44,265 nt of DNA, taken from positions 1 to 44,265 of the forward strand of contig JADGCO010000029.1 in the NCBI GenBank assembly GCA_015228935.1, in the 5' to 3' direction. The notes beneath the pieces are model-generated. The model was not told where the DNA came from and ran no database searches. It saw only the letters and a list, made by a program, of their open reading frames with translations. Shown one piece after another: positions 6,478 to 16,418 of this stretch (position 1 is its first letter; the number at the start of each line of letters is the position of its first letter). The translations under genes and the position numbers were made by a program. Source of the DNA: Magnetococcales bacterium (GTDB lineage Bacteria > Pseudomonadota > Magnetococcia > Magnetococcales > DC0425bin3).

Positions 6478-7890
6478 TCAACCCAACCCCAGAGATTTCA
6501 GCTTGCGGTGCAACGCCGACCGTTCCATGCCCACCGCTTCCGCCGTGCGGGAAATGTTGCCCTGATGGCGGGCCAAGTGTTCCGCCAGATAGTGCCGTTC
6601 AAACTCCTCCCTGGCGGTGCGCAGATTGGCGCTGCGCAGGAGCTGCTCCCAGGGAGATTGCACCTCGCGGTCACGCCGCACGATAAAGTCCGGCAAATCC
6701 TCGGGACGCAGCACCGGTCCGGGGGCCATGATCAGCAGGCGTTCCACGAGGTTTTTCAACTCCCGGACATTGCCCGGCCAGTGATACTCGGCCAACAGAT
6801 CGAGTGCTTGTTGGGCAAAACTCCAGTGTGGTGTGACACTCTGGTGCTGACCGATAAAATAGGCCACCAGGGCCGGAATATCCTCGCGCCGCTCCCGCAA
6901 GGGAGGAACCCGTAACGGAATCACGTTCAAACGATAGAAAAGGTCGGCCCGAAAGCGGCCCTGGGCAATCAGCTCTTCCAGGTTTTTGTTGGAAGCGGCG
7001 ATCACCCGGACATCCACCTGGACTTCCCGACTCCCCCCCACCCGCTGGAAACGCTGTTCCTGGAGGATGCGCAATATTTTGGCCTGGGTATTCAGGGCCA
7101 TGTCGCCAATCTCATCGAGAAAGACCGTGCCCCGATGCCCCTGTTCGAAGCGTCCCACCCGGGGATCCTTCTCTTCGTTCATGCCGCCTGGTTCATATCC
7201 GAACAGTTCGCTTTCGATCAGGGTTTCCGGAATGGCCGCCGAATTGACGGTGATGAAGGGACCTTCCGCCCGCTGCGAAAATTTATGGATGCGGCGGGCA
7301 GCCACCTCCTTGCCGGTACCATTTTCGCCGGTAATCAAAACCCAGCCGCTGGTCGGAGCCACCCGGCGGATCTGCTGGTCCAACTCCCGCATGATGGGTG
7401 TATCGCCGATCATGGGTTGATCCAGGACCACCCGCGCCTTGAGATCGCGATTTTCCCGCACCAGGACCAGCTCCCGGATGGCCCGCTCCAGCAGCAGCAG
7501 GACCCGATCCAGGGAGAGGGGTTTTTCAAGAAAATCGTAGGCACCACCCTTGGTGGCCACCACGGCGGTATTGATGGTGCCATGCCCCGACATCATGATG
7601 ACCGGGGCATCGACATTGGCGGCCAGAATCATCGGGGACGTCGCTCCCGGATGGGTCTCGCCGGCGGCTGATTTTTTCTGCCCCTTGATGCGATCCAACG
7701 TTTCGATACCGTCGATGCCATCCATCCAGATATCCAGGAGAATGGCATCCACGAGCTGGCGCGCCAGCAGGCGCAGGGCTTCTTCGCCCGAGGCAGCCTC
7801 CAGGACCCGATACTCCTCGTCCTCCAGAATGCCCCGCAAACTGGTGCGGATGGACTCTTCATCGTCCACGATCAGGATGGTGTGACTCAT
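6478..7890 (-). CDS. ntrX: NtrX-family sigma54-type response regulator
   Basis: A 470-residue regulator paired with NtrY. Residues 1-125 are the receiver (VDD at 8-10, phospho-acceptor Asp53 in LLDIWMDG). Residues ~150-385 are the AAA+ domain, with Walker A GENGTGKE and Walker B-like VFLDEIGDM. The C-terminus is a Fis-type helix-turn-helix (NISRTAEAVGMERSALHRK). The GAFTGA loop needed for sigma54 contact is replaced by a divergent EPGGMNEEKDP stretch, as is common in NtrX. The receiver has an extra ~20-25-residue insert (about 70-93) before the PVIMMSGHG strand. The ATG at 7890 overlaps the ntrY stop region, so the two are co-translated. Likely role: nitrogen or redox/envelope control. Confidence 0.92.
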   Translation of the reverse strand: MSHTILIVDDEESIRTSLRGILEDEEYRVLEAASGEEALRLLARQLVDAILLDIWMDGIDGIETLDRIKGQKKSAAGETHPGATSPMILAANVDAPVIMMSGHGTINTAVVATKGGAYDFLEKPLSLDRVLLLLERAIRELVLVRENRDLKARVVLDQPMIGDTPIMRELDQQIRRVAPTSGWVLITGENGTGKEVAARRIHKFSQRAEGPFITVNSAAIPETLIESELFGYEPGGMNEEKDPRVGRFEQGHRGTVFLDEIGDMALNTQAKILRILQEQRFQRVGGSREVQVDVRVIAASNKNLEELIAQGRFRADLFYRLNVIPLRVPPLRERREDIPALVAYFIGQHQSVTPHWSFAQQALDLLAEYHWPGNVRELKNLVERLLIMAPGPVLRPEDLPDFIVRRDREVQSPWEQLLRSANLRTAREEFERHYLAEHLARHQGNISRTAEAVGMERSALHRKLKSLGLG

Positions 7891-7892
7891 GG

Positions 7893-10163
7893 TCAACAAA
7901 CCGTTGGCCCAGACAAGGTTGATGCCGATGTGGGACCATGCATGGACAGTTGAAACTCCACCTGCACCCCCTGCCAGGGAGATTCCCGCAGCCGCAGGGT
8001 GCCACCATGATCCTCGATGATTTTCTTGACGATGGCCAGGCCCAGGCCGGTACCCTTTTTCTTGGTGGTGAAATAGGGTTCCCAAACCCGTGACCGGTCT
8101 TCCGGGGGAATGCCAATGCCGTTGTCGGCCACCACCACCCTGGCCCATTGGCCATTCTGCGCAAGCGCGGTGGAAATGACAAGTCGGCCAGGTTGGGCGG
8201 CATCCCCCTCTTTTTCCTGCCGTTCATGAATCGCCGCCAGGGCGTTGGCGATCAGATTGGTGACCACCTGCTTGATCTGGCCGCGATCATAGGGAAACAG
8301 GGTCAGTTCATTTGAAAATTCACTCTTGAAATCAATCGCACGCAACTCTGTATCATGCAGGGTCAACACGTCGCGGATGGTGGCGTTGAGGTCATCGTTT
8401 TTCAGATCCGGGCGCGGCATGCGGGCAAAGTTGGAAAATTCATTGACCAGCACGCGCAGCTCCTCGACCTGACTGATGATGACACGGGTTCCTTCGTCCA
8501 GGATGCGCCAATCCCGGCGCTCCTGCTCCCCCTCCCGCAGATATTTGCGGCGCAGGCGTTGCGCCCACAATTGAATCGGGGTCAATGGATTCTTGATTTC
8601 ATGGGCAATCCGGCGTGCCACATCACTCCAGGTCCGGGTCCGTTGCGCCTGCAGAACATCGGTCAAATCATCGAAGGTCAGAATGAACCCGCTCCCTTCA
8701 TCTTGTTGATTTTCCAGCAGGGTCAGGCGAATCAGCAGGGTCAGATGCCGGTCCGGGGCCTGAATCTGAATCTGGGTGGAGAGCATGTTGCCACCTTCGC
8801 TGCCGGGACCCGGGACCCGTTCGGAGCGCATGGGAGCATTTTTCAACAAGGTGCGTACCGGCTCCAACACCTCTCCCGGCAACACCGTCGCATAAGGCTG
8901 GCCCATGGCCGCAGCCAGATTCACGCCCAACAGCTCGCCGGCCACAGGATTCATCAAGGTGATTTCATCGAAGCGATTGACGCTGATCACCGCCGAGGAA
9001 ATATTGCGCAGAATGGCGGCCATGAAGCGCCGCCGCTCTTCCAGCAGGGCATTGGTGGTTTGCAGATCCCGCTGATTTTCCGTCAGCTTCAAGGTCATGG
9101 CATTGAAGGCGGCCTGCAAGGTGGCCAGTTCATCGTCACCGGTCACCGGCAGGGTGACGGAGAGATCGCCGGCGGCCACCTTGCGGGTTCCCTCCACGAG
9201 TTCGGTGATCGGATCGGTTATCTCTCCGGCCATTCGGAACCCGGACCACATGGCCGCCAGCAACAACAACAACGTCATCAATGCCAGGGTCAGGGCATGG
9301 CTGTTTTTGAGCAGTCCATGGGCGGCCCGCAACTGGTTGTAATCGACATAGGCGGCTTCGATCACCTCCATCTGGCCGAGAATCTGCCGGTCGATCCAGC
9401 GACCGGTGGAGAGATAGACATCCCCTCCCAGATAGACAAAGGCCCGCACGCGCGTTCCAGTGTCATTGCTCACCAAAAGTGCCCGGGTTGAACCGTCGCG
9501 CAGCGTTGTCAGACCCGGAAGAGGATCTGGAGGCAGGTCCCCCGCATGACTGATGCGGGTGCCATTGCTGCGCTGGATGACGATTTCATCCAGACCACGC
9601 GCCAACCGTTCCAGCTCCAGGGCCGCCCGGGTCGCATCCTGGTCCTGCAAGGCGACGCTGGAGGTGATGATCCGGTTTCTGGCAATATCCTCGGCGTCGT
9701 GGCGGATGGTCCGTTGGCTCTCCTGATAGTATGAACGGGCCACTTCCAGGGAGTGGGCCAGTGCCTGGGTGATCCGGTCGGAAAACCAGGAATCCACCCC
9801 GCGATTGAGCAGCTCCAGGGACAAAATCGCCACCACCACCGTCGGCACGAGCGACAAGGCCACAAACATGGCCACCATGCGGGTGCGCAGTTGCGACCCG
9901 GCCCGTTGTTGCCGCCGGTCCAGCCAGAGCCGGGAGAGGTTGCGCACCACCAAAAATCCCAGCGCCAGCAACAAAAACAGATTGATATACAAAAGTATCA
10001 AAAATGCCAGGCTGTAGTTGCCCCCGGCTGCCGTCTGCACCTGCAAGCCCAGGCCCGTGGTCAGGGTGGTTGCCACCACCAAAAACAAAAACAGCGTGGC
10101 CAGCCAACCCCGTTTTGAACGGGTTGCCCACGCCGCCCATCTGACCCACCGCCAGTTGCTCAT
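7893..10163 (-). CDS. ntrY: NtrY-family sensor histidine kinase
   Basis: A 756-residue membrane kinase. The N-terminus has three to four membrane helices, a periplasmic region, then a further helix, HAMP linker (ITDPITELVEGTRKVAAGDL), PAS domain (ILRNISSAVISVNRFDEITL), and the HisKA dimerisation domain with the phosphorylated His in RRIAHEIKNPLTPIQ (near residue 520). The ATPase domain has N-box NLIANALAAI, G1 VADNGIGIP and G2 GTGLGLAI. The start at 10163 forms an ATGA overlap with the stop of the DUF4390 gene, which fixes it; codons farther upstream are unlikely. NtrY phosphorylates NtrX, encoded next. Confidence 0.94.
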   Translation of the reverse strand: MSNWRWVRWAAWATRSKRGWLATLFLFLVVATTLTTGLGLQVQTAAGGNYSLAFLILLYINLFLLLALGFLVVRNLSRLWLDRRQQRAGSQLRTRMVAMFVALSLVPTVVVAILSLELLNRGVDSWFSDRITQALAHSLEVARSYYQESQRTIRHDAEDIARNRIITSSVALQDQDATRAALELERLARGLDEIVIQRSNGTRISHAGDLPPDPLPGLTTLRDGSTRALLVSNDTGTRVRAFVYLGGDVYLSTGRWIDRQILGQMEVIEAAYVDYNQLRAAHGLLKNSHALTLALMTLLLLLAAMWSGFRMAGEITDPITELVEGTRKVAAGDLSVTLPVTGDDELATLQAAFNAMTLKLTENQRDLQTTNALLEERRRFMAAILRNISSAVISVNRFDEITLMNPVAGELLGVNLAAAMGQPYATVLPGEVLEPVRTLLKNAPMRSERVPGPGSEGGNMLSTQIQIQAPDRHLTLLIRLTLLENQQDEGSGFILTFDDLTDVLQAQRTRTWSDVARRIAHEIKNPLTPIQLWAQRLRRKYLREGEQERRDWRILDEGTRVIISQVEELRVLVNEFSNFARMPRPDLKNDDLNATIRDVLTLHDTELRAIDFKSEFSNELTLFPYDRGQIKQVVTNLIANALAAIHERQEKEGDAAQPGRLVISTALAQNGQWARVVVADNGIGIPPEDRSRVWEPYFTTKKKGTGLGLAIVKKIIEDHGGTLRLRESPWQGVQVEFQLSMHGPTSASTLSGPTVC

Positions 10164-10738
10164 GAATGACGAAATTCCGTCACAAGACGATAATCCACCG
10201 GTCGCCAAAAGGTGAACAACCGGTTCAAAAAACGCAAGGGACGCGATATGCCTTCCCGCTCCAATTCAAAATGGGTCTCCAGGAGATAGCGTCGCCCCGG
10301 AAGCAAAAAATGGGTGGTCGCCCCGGTTTTACGTTCTTCCAGAAGAATGTTGCGCGGATGTCCCAAAAATTGCAGGGCTTCGTCGTCGTCGTCGGTGTAA
10401 TAGGTCTGTCCCCGGGTGATTTCCTGCATTTCATACCGTTGCGTGATCAGATGGTAACGCAGACGGCGCTTCAGTTTCAAGCGCGACACCTCCCGATCCG
10501 GCAGGAGGGTACGCACTTCCAGCAATCGAAAACGATAGGCCGCCAGGATCGGCTCCCCCTGTTTCAAGAGTTCCAGCGCCTCGCGCTGAAACGCCGGCGT
10601 CAGGGTTGCCTGGGCATACAGATTGTTCCCCTGCATGGAAGCCACCACCTCCCGCAGGGGATTGGGAGGTGGGGCATGTTCCGTCTGACAAGCCGTCAGG
10701 AAAAACAACAACAGCAACCCGAGACCATACTGAACCAT
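10160..10738 (-). CDS. DUF4390 family lipoprotein
   Basis: A 192-residue protein with a lipoprotein signal peptide: MVQYGLGLLLLFFLTAC, the Cys at residue 17 being the probable lipidation site. The rest matches the DUF4390 pattern: LLKQGEPILAAYRFRLLEVR, RLRYHLITQRYEM, and the closing RPVDYRLVTEFRHS. DUF4390 genes are commonly found directly before ntrY-ntrX, as here. The function is unknown; an envelope role beside NtrY is reasonable. The ATG at 10738 is chosen for the signal peptide; an upstream in-frame extension to 10912 has no family support. Confidence 0.85.
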   Translation of the reverse strand: MVQYGLGLLLLFFLTACQTEHAPPPNPLREVVASMQGNNLYAQATLTPAFQREALELLKQGEPILAAYRFRLLEVRTLLPDREVSRLKLKRRLRYHLITQRYEMQEITRGQTYYTDDDDEALQFLGHPRNILLEERKTGATTHFLLPGRRYLLETHFELEREGISRPLRFLNRLFTFWRPVDYRLVTEFRHS

Positions 10739-10908
10739 CCGCAGCAGCAACCCACGGCCACACCGATGCAGTGGATGGCCTTGATCATCGTTTTCACCAG
10801 TCCCCTGCCCATGGCCGAAATGACGATCAAGGCCCAACAGATGCATCCATTCGGAAAAACCAAGCCGTCTCTCCCCATTTCCGGGGAAAAACCAAACCGA
10901 CCGACTCA

Positions 10909-11841
10909 TCAATTCGGAAAAGCCACGGCGGGTTCTCCCACTCCCAGCGAATAGGGATGGAAGGTTGGGACGGGAAGATCGAACGACTCCCCCTCGACAA
11001 ACTCCCAGGCTCCAGATTGGGACAACAATTTGTGGAGCAGCATGTTGTTCATCGTATGGCCGGAGCGGATTCCCTCGAACTGGCCCAGGATGGGGTGACC
11101 CAGCAGATAGAGATCACCGAGGGCATCCATGATTTTATGGCGGGCAAACTCGTCTTCATAGCGCAGACCGCCATCGTTGAGAATGCGAAAATCCCCGATG
11201 GCAATGGCATTGTCCAGGGAGGCTCCCCGGGCCAGACCATTGGACTGCAACTTTTCCACTTCCTTGAGAAAGCCGAAGGTACGCGCCCGACTCACCTCTT
11301 TGACGAAGGAGGTTTCGGTAATTTCCAGATCCACGCTCTGTTCGGTCAGCAGGGGGTGGTCGAAATCGATCATGAAGCTGACCTGGAACCCGTCTCCGGG
11401 ATAGAAGGCGGCCCGTTTGTCCCGATCTTCGACGATCACCGGTTTCCTGACACGGATCCATTTTCTTGACACGCGCTGTTCCACGACCCCCGCGCACTGG
11501 ATCAGAAAAACAAACGGGGCGGCGCTGCCATCCATGATGGGCACTTCGCGGGTGTCCAGATCGATGTAGGCATTGTCCACGCCCAACCCGGCGAAGGCGG
11601 CCAGGAGGTGTTCCACCGTGGAGACCTGCACCCCGTCATCATTGGCGAGCGTGGTGCAAAGGCGCGTATCGATGACATTTTCGACCCGGGCCGGGATCAA
11701 GGCGTTCCGGCAGTCCGTGCGACGAAAAACGATACCGGTATTTTCAGGGGCCGGTCGCAGCGACAGGTAGGTCTTTTCGCCGCCATGCAGGCCAATACCG
11801 GTACAACGAATCGTGTTTTTTAAAGTTCTTTGCAAGTACAT
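10909..11841 (-). CDS. lpxC: UDP-3-O-acyl-N-acetylglucosamine deacetylase LpxC
   Basis: A 310-residue zinc hydrolase that carries out the committed step of lipid A synthesis in the cytoplasm. Visible landmarks are the N-terminal [19 protein letters not shown], the zinc-ligand helix [17 protein letters not shown], the MDGSAAPFV strand, the second metal region [18 protein letters not shown], and the C-terminal [12 protein letters not shown]. The start at 11841 (MYLQRTLKN) matches the family; a longer frame to 11925 adds unrelated residues. It follows ftsZ at the end of the division cluster, the same order as in Escherichia coli. Confidence 0.96.
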   Translation of the reverse strand: MYLQRTLKNTIRCTGIGLHGGEKTYLSLRPAPENTGIVFRRTDCRNALIPARVENVIDTRLCTTLANDDGVQVSTVEHLLAAFAGLGVDNAYIDLDTREVPIMDGSAAPFVFLIQCAGVVEQRVSRKWIRVRKPVIVEDRDKRAAFYPGDGFQVSFMIDFDHPLLTEQSVDLEITETSFVKEVSRARTFGFLKEVEKLQSNGLARGASLDNAIAIGDFRILNDGGLRYEDEFARHKIMDALGDLYLLGHPILGQFEGIRSGHTMNNMLLHKLLSQSGAWEFVEGESFDLPVPTFHPYSLGVGEPAVAFPN

Positions 11842-11998
11842 GAAAAAGCACCCTGGATTCCGTTCCGACCCCCTCTGTGGGGCCTCCATGACAACCTTGC
11901 CTGGAGTATGGAAAAAATATGCCAAATTCTAAAACCGGGCAAATATCTTTCTGCCATTCGAGGTTGGTCACAACGGTCCTGCCGGCTCCCTGAACGCT

Positions 11999-12024
11999 TT
12001 CGGACGACCCGAGGGTCGTCCGAA
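11999..12024. terminator. Strong hairpin between ftsZ and lpxC
   Basis: TTCGGACGACCC and its exact complement GGGTCGTCCGAA form a 12-bp perfect stem with GA at the centre, 18 bp after the ftsZ stop on the minus strand. No T-run follows, so it is more likely an RNA stability element or partial attenuator than a full factor-independent terminator. Confidence 0.5.
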
Positions 12025-12042
12025 GCCTGTTTTCCGTGCTGA

Positions 12043-13260
12043 TCAGTCAATTTGTCGGCGCAGGAAGGTCGGGGTATCCAGGACATCGGCATTGACCGGG
12101 GCGAACTCTTCCAGGTCGGCGCGTCGCCTGGGACGACGGTTGGACTTGCTCATGGCTTCAGCCGGGGTTGCAGCATCCATCTCTTTTTCCGGCTGGGCAG
12201 AGGCAACCTGCCGGAAATTTTTTTGCTGACCGACTTGTTGCGGGGCGGGCTTTTCACGGCTGTCACGGCTGTCACGGCTGGGGAAGGCCATTTTTTCGGC
12301 GCTGCCGATGCCTGTTGCCACCACGGTGACGCGGACCGAATCTTCCATGGCTTCGTCGAGAACGGCACCGAAGACAATGATGGCATCTTCATGGGCCATG
12401 TCCCGGACCACGGTGGCAGCTTCGTCCACTTCCTGGAGGGCCAGATTGTAGCCACCGGTAATGTTGATCAGGACCCCGCGGGCACCGTGGATGGAGACAT
12501 CGTCGAGCAGCGGACTGGAGATGGCCTGGGTGGCGGCGTCGAGGGCGCGGGTATCGCCGGAGGCTTCGGCGGCTCCCATCATGGCCTGGCCCATTTCGTC
12601 CATCACGGTGCGCACATCGGCAAAATCGACATTGATCAGGCCGGGAATGGTGATCAGATCGGTGATGCCGCGCACGGCCTGGTGCAGGATGTCATCCGCC
12701 TTGCGGAACGCTTCCAGGATGGTGGTATTTTTTCCCACCACGCCCAGGAGTTTCTGGTTGGGGATGGTGATGACCGTATCGACGTGTTTGCGCAGTTCGG
12801 CCAAGCCTTCTTCGGCGAATTTCATGCGGCGTTTGCCTTCGAAGCCGAAGGGTTTGGTCACCACGGCCACGGTCAGGATCTGCATTTCCTTGGCAATCTT
12901 GGCGATGATGGGGGCCGCGCCGGTTCCGGTACCGCCACCCATGCCGGCAGTGATGAACACCATGTCGGCCCCGTGCAGGGCTTCCTGGATGCGTTCCCGG
13001 CTCTCTTCGGCGGCCCGCATGCCCATATCGGGTTTGGCTCCGGCCCCGAGACCCCGGGTCACCCCTTCGCCGATCTGGATGCGGATGGGAGCCAGATTCC
13101 GGGTCAGGGCCTGCGCGTCGGTATTGGCAACGATGAACTCCACCTTGTCCAACTGGGACTGGATCATGTTGTTGATGGCATTGCCACCGCCTCCGCCAAC
13201 GCCGACGACCTTGATCCGCGCTCCTTTTGTTTCATCGTTCTGCTCAAATTCGATGCTCAT
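12043..13260 (-). CDS. ftsZ: Cell division GTPase FtsZ
   Basis: A 405-residue tubulin homologue that forms the Z ring. Motifs: the N-terminal [17 protein letters not shown], the tubulin signature [13 protein letters not shown] (about 107-119), the T7 region with NVDFADV, and a ~70-residue variable linker rich in Ser-Arg-Asp repeats ([10 protein letters not shown]). The C-terminal conserved peptide is [10 protein letters not shown], which binds FtsA and ZipA-type anchors. The length is normal. It sits 40 bp downstream of ftsA, as in most dcw clusters. Confidence 0.98.
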   Translation of the reverse strand: MSIEFEQNDETKGARIKVVGVGGGGGNAINNMIQSQLDKVEFIVANTDAQALTRNLAPIRIQIGEGVTRGLGAGAKPDMGMRAAEESRERIQEALHGADMVFITAGMGGGTGTGAAPIIAKIAKEMQILTVAVVTKPFGFEGKRRMKFAEEGLAELRKHVDTVITIPNQKLLGVVGKNTTILEAFRKADDILHQAVRGITDLITIPGLINVDFADVRTVMDEMGQAMMGAAEASGDTRALDAATQAISSPLLDDVSIHGARGVLINITGGYNLALQEVDEAATVVRDMAHEDAIIVFGAVLDEAMEDSVRVTVVATGIGSAEKMAFPSRDSRDSREKPAPQQVGQQKNFRQVASAQPEKEMDAATPAEAMSKSNRRPRRRADLEEFAPVNADVLDTPTFLRRQID

Positions 13261-13300
13261 GGGACCCCCTCAATAGCCTGAAAATTTCGGGCATCATACC

Positions 13301-14539
13301 TCAAAAAATTTCTCCAAACCACTCTCGCATGCGATGCATCACCTTGCGGACACCTCCGGTCTCCTCCGGGATAAAACGTGTGGGGCGGTCCCGGTCGAAG
13401 CGGGTGGCGAACTGCACCAGGCCCACAGCCGTGGAGTATATCGGACTGTTGACGACATCCGTCAATCCACCCACTCCCTGTGGGGATCCCCGGCGAACCG
13501 GCTTCTGAAAAACATCCTCGGCCAGCTCGGCCATTCCTTCCATGATAGCCGAACCGCCGGTCAAGACAATGCCTGCTGCGATCTGTTCCTCGAAACCGGA
13601 GCGGGCAATTTCGCGCTTGACCAGGGTGAACAGCTCTTCCACACGCGGCTCAATGATTTCCGCCAGGATGTGCCGCGCCAGGGTACGGGGTTTGCGGTCG
13701 CCGATACTGGGAACTTCGATGATCTCTTCCGCGTTGACCAGGGAAGAGAGAGCCGCTCCATAGGTTTTCTTGAGCTGTTCGGCCTCCCGGGTCGGGGTAC
13801 GCAGACCAACGGCAATATCGTTGGTGATATGATCGCCACCGATCGCCAATACGGCAGTATGCTTGATATGACCTTCCGCAAAGATGGCAATATCCGTGGT
13901 ACCGCCGCCAATGTCAAGCAGGCAGACGCCCAACTCCTTTTCGTCCGAGGTCAGGACGGCCTCGGCGGAGGCCAACTGTTCGAGGATGATGTTGCCCACA
14001 TCCAGTCCGCAACGGTTGGCGCATTTGATGATGTTGTGGGCCGAGGAAACTGCGCCGGTGATGATGTGAACGTTGGCTTCCAGACGAACTCCCGACATGC
14101 CCAGAGGTTCCTTGATGCCATCCTGGCCATCCAGGATGAACTCCTGGGGAATGGTATGGAGAATTTCTCGATCCTGGGAAATGGGTTGTGCCCGGGCGGC
14201 ATCCAGAACCCTTTGGATATCGCTGGCGGTCACCTCCCCTTCCTTGGTGGCCACCACGCCGTGAGAGTTGCCGCTCTTGATGTGGCTGCCGGCGATGCCG
14301 GTGTAGACCATGTTGATCTCCACCCCGGCCATCATTTCCGCTTCTTCCACGGCCATGCGCATGCTTTCGACCGTGGAGTCGATGTCGATCACCACCCCCT
14401 TGCGCAACCCCCGGGAGGGGTGGGTGCCGATACCGATGATATCCAGGCGTCCATCCTGTTGCTGATCGGCGACGATGCAGCAGATCTTGGTGGTTCCAAT
14501 ATCAAGGCCAATAATAAGATTTTGATCCTGTTTCGCCAT
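13301..14539 (-). CDS. ftsA: Cell division protein FtsA
   Basis: A 412-residue actin-fold ATPase that anchors FtsZ filaments to the membrane. The phosphate-1 motif IGLDIGTTKICCIVAD is at the N-terminus, the SHUT/1C-type region with GIAGSHIKSGNSHG follows, then the phosphate-2 motif LLDIGGGTTDIAIF and the adenosine motif GIVLTGGSAIMEG. The extreme C-terminus (MREWFGEIF) is the expected amphipathic membrane-targeting helix. It lies between ftsQ and ftsZ on the same strand. Confidence 0.97.
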   Translation of the reverse strand: MAKQDQNLIIGLDIGTTKICCIVADQQQDGRLDIIGIGTHPSRGLRKGVVIDIDSTVESMRMAVEEAEMMAGVEINMVYTGIAGSHIKSGNSHGVVATKEGEVTASDIQRVLDAARAQPISQDREILHTIPQEFILDGQDGIKEPLGMSGVRLEANVHIITGAVSSAHNIIKCANRCGLDVGNIILEQLASAEAVLTSDEKELGVCLLDIGGGTTDIAIFAEGHIKHTAVLAIGGDHITNDIAVGLRTPTREAEQLKKTYGAALSSLVNAEEIIEVPSIGDRKPRTLARHILAEIIEPRVEELFTLVKREIARSGFEEQIAAGIVLTGGSAIMEGMAELAEDVFQKPVRRGSPQGVGGLTDVVNSPIYSTAVGLVQFATRFDRDRPTRFIPEETGGVRKVMHRMREWFGEIF

Positions 14540-14637
14540 ATTGCTTCCGAATCATCCTGATCGTTTGAGGCCTGGCAGGGACCATGCTCACCCTTGAAAC
14601 AGGCTCTCTTCCCTGGCTGCGACGTGAGATCTTTTCC

Positions 14638-15351
14638 TTAAAGCTGCTTTTCGGGGGGCATGGGGCGCACTGCCACCAGGCCCGACACGCGCATATCCAC
14701 TTGCCGGATACGGCGATCCAGGACCCGATACCGGTCCTGAAGCTGTCTCAACAGGTTCATCTCTGCCTCCGTGCGCTGTGAAAACAGGATTCTGACACCT
14801 TTCTTCGTATACACGATCCAGCGGTCACCGGGAATGCTGATCGCTTCCGACAGTTGCTCCCGCAACCAGGAGTGTTTTCCCAAAAGGTTCATGAGTGAGA
14901 CCACTGTTTCCGGCTCCAAAACCGACTCCTTGCGAAACACCACCGGCATCCGCAGGGGATCTCCCTTTTCCAGGAGCTTGATTGGTTTGCCATATTCATC
15001 CAGCAGGGTCAACTGCTCCCCCTGCCGCCCCATGCAGACCGCCACTTTTTCAATCATGGCAATGGACAAAATACCCGGATAGACCCGTTCGACACGTACC
15101 TTCCGAATCCAGGGCAGGGCTGCCATGCGTTCCATGACCTGGCGCGGATTGATCAACAACAAATTGGTTCCCTGCACAATCCCGATGTCGCGCAGGGCGT
15201 TCAGGATGGCTTTCTCATCCGTATGCACCCGACCCAACAAGCGGATTTCCTGCAACTGAAAATGCCCGGGCTGACGGGCTTCACGCCACCCCAGTGACAC
15301 CCCTCCTGCAATCAACAAGGCCAGTAGGAAAATCAGTAAACGGGACCACAT
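14638..15351 (-). CDS. ftsQ: Cell division protein FtsQ/DivIB
   Basis: A 237-residue bitopic protein. One membrane helix (residues 4-21, LLIFLLALLIAGGVSLG) precedes a periplasmic POTRA domain (FQLQEIRLLGRVHTDEKAIL, about 32-100) and the FtsQ-type beta domain (VVFRKESVLEPETVVSLMNLL onward). It scaffolds FtsL, FtsB and later division proteins. The short cytoplasmic N-terminus (three residues) is less than usual. The gene overlaps the end of ddlB by 19 bp, and a 98-bp gap separates it from ftsA. Confidence 0.93.
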   Translation of the reverse strand: MWSRLLIFLLALLIAGGVSLGWREARQPGHFQLQEIRLLGRVHTDEKAILNALRDIGIVQGTNLLLINPRQVMERMAALPWIRKVRVERVYPGILSIAMIEKVAVCMGRQGEQLTLLDEYGKPIKLLEKGDPLRMPVVFRKESVLEPETVVSLMNLLGKHSWLREQLSEAISIPGDRWIVYTKKGVRILFSQRTEAEMNLLRQLQDRYRVLDRRIRQVDMRVSGLVAVRPMPPEKQL

Positions 15352-16310
15352 GACTTCAATGCAGCACTTCGCAATATTCGTGCCACAAGTTGATCGAAAC
15401 TCATTCCCATGGCAGCGGCAGCCTTGGGAGCCAAACTGAGTTCGGTCATACCCGGCACGGTGTTGATCTCAAGGACCCAGGGTAATTCATCACGATCCAG
15501 CATGATATCGACCCTGGCCAAACCACAACATCCAGCCACCCGATAGGCCGCCAGAGCGGCATCTCGCGCCCGTTCCAAAGCCAGCGCCGAAACATTTTGC
15601 GGGGGGATCCGGTACTCTGTCCGACCTGCCGTATATTTGTTTGTATAATCGTAGAAACCACTGACCGGATGAATTTCGATGGGGGGCAGCGGCTGGTCAT
15701 CGAGGATGGAGATGGTCAACTCCTTGCCGACGATGGCCGTTTCCACCAGAATGCGGGCCACGCCGTCGGCGGGCAGATCGTCGGTTTTGGCGGCTTGCAG
15801 CAAGGCTCCCGCCAGTTGTGACCGTTCCGTCACGCGCGTGACGCCGACGCTGGAGCCGGAGTTGGCCGGTTTGACATACCAGGGAGGCGTGGATTTGACC
15901 CGGGCGGCAGCGGCTTCCGGGTCTCCGCCGCTTGCGGTCAGAATGATCTCTTCTCCCGGGGGTGTCGGCACACCGGCGTCACGGAACAGACACTTGGTCA
16001 AACTTTTGTTCATGCACACCGCCGACGCCGCCACACCGGAGCCGCTGTAGGGGATCCCCATCACTTCCAGGAGTCCCTGGACCGTGCCATCTTCCCCCAG
16101 AGGGCCGTGCAGGGCCAGGACTGCGACCTGGATGCCTTCCCGAACCAGGAGCGTGGCCAGATCCCGTCCCGCATCAATCGCCACGACCCGATGACCGAGG
16201 CGTTCGAGGGCGGCGGTCATGGCGCGCCCGCTCCGCAGGCTGACCTCCCGTTCCGCCGAAATCCCCCCCATCAACACACCGATTTTTCGACCTTGCCATT
16301 CCATGTTCAT
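15333..16310 (-). CDS. ddlB: D-alanine--D-alanine ligase
   Basis: A 325-residue ATP-grasp enzyme that joins two D-alanines for the peptidoglycan stem peptide. Visible: GVLMGGISAEREVSLRSG (N-terminal substrate loop), LHGPLGEDGTVQGLLE, YSGSGVAASAVCMNKSLTK, the ATP-binding PAWYVKPA-like PPWYVKPANSGSSVGVTRV, and the C-terminal VLEINTVPGMTELSL with Mg2+ ligands. It lies between murB and ftsQ, the usual dcw position. A 108-bp gap to murB is slightly longer than elsewhere in the cluster. Confidence 0.97.
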   Translation of the reverse strand: MNMEWQGRKIGVLMGGISAEREVSLRSGRAMTAALERLGHRVVAIDAGRDLATLLVREGIQVAVLALHGPLGEDGTVQGLLEVMGIPYSGSGVAASAVCMNKSLTKCLFRDAGVPTPPGEEIILTASGGDPEAAAARVKSTPPWYVKPANSGSSVGVTRVTERSQLAGALLQAAKTDDLPADGVARILVETAIVGKELTISILDDQPLPPIEIHPVSGFYDYTNKYTAGRTEYRIPPQNVSALALERARDAALAAYRVAGCCGLARVDIMLDRDELPWVLEINTVPGMTELSLAPKAAAAMGMSFDQLVARILRSAALKSCGPVY

Positions 16311-16418
16311 TTTATTTCAACCCGAAAGTTGCTTCCCTGCGCCTTTGTGGTCCGGATGCCATAAGGTAGGGGTTTCGCTTCTTCCGCGCAAGTCATTCTT
16401 CTCATCCGTCGCTCTTTT

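Noticed and set aside
12052-14560. Long open frames (about 400 codons each) on the plus strand opposite ftsZ and ftsA
   Set aside because: They mirror the codon structure of well-established genes in GC-rich DNA, lack family motifs, and read as His/Gly/Gln-rich shadow sequence.
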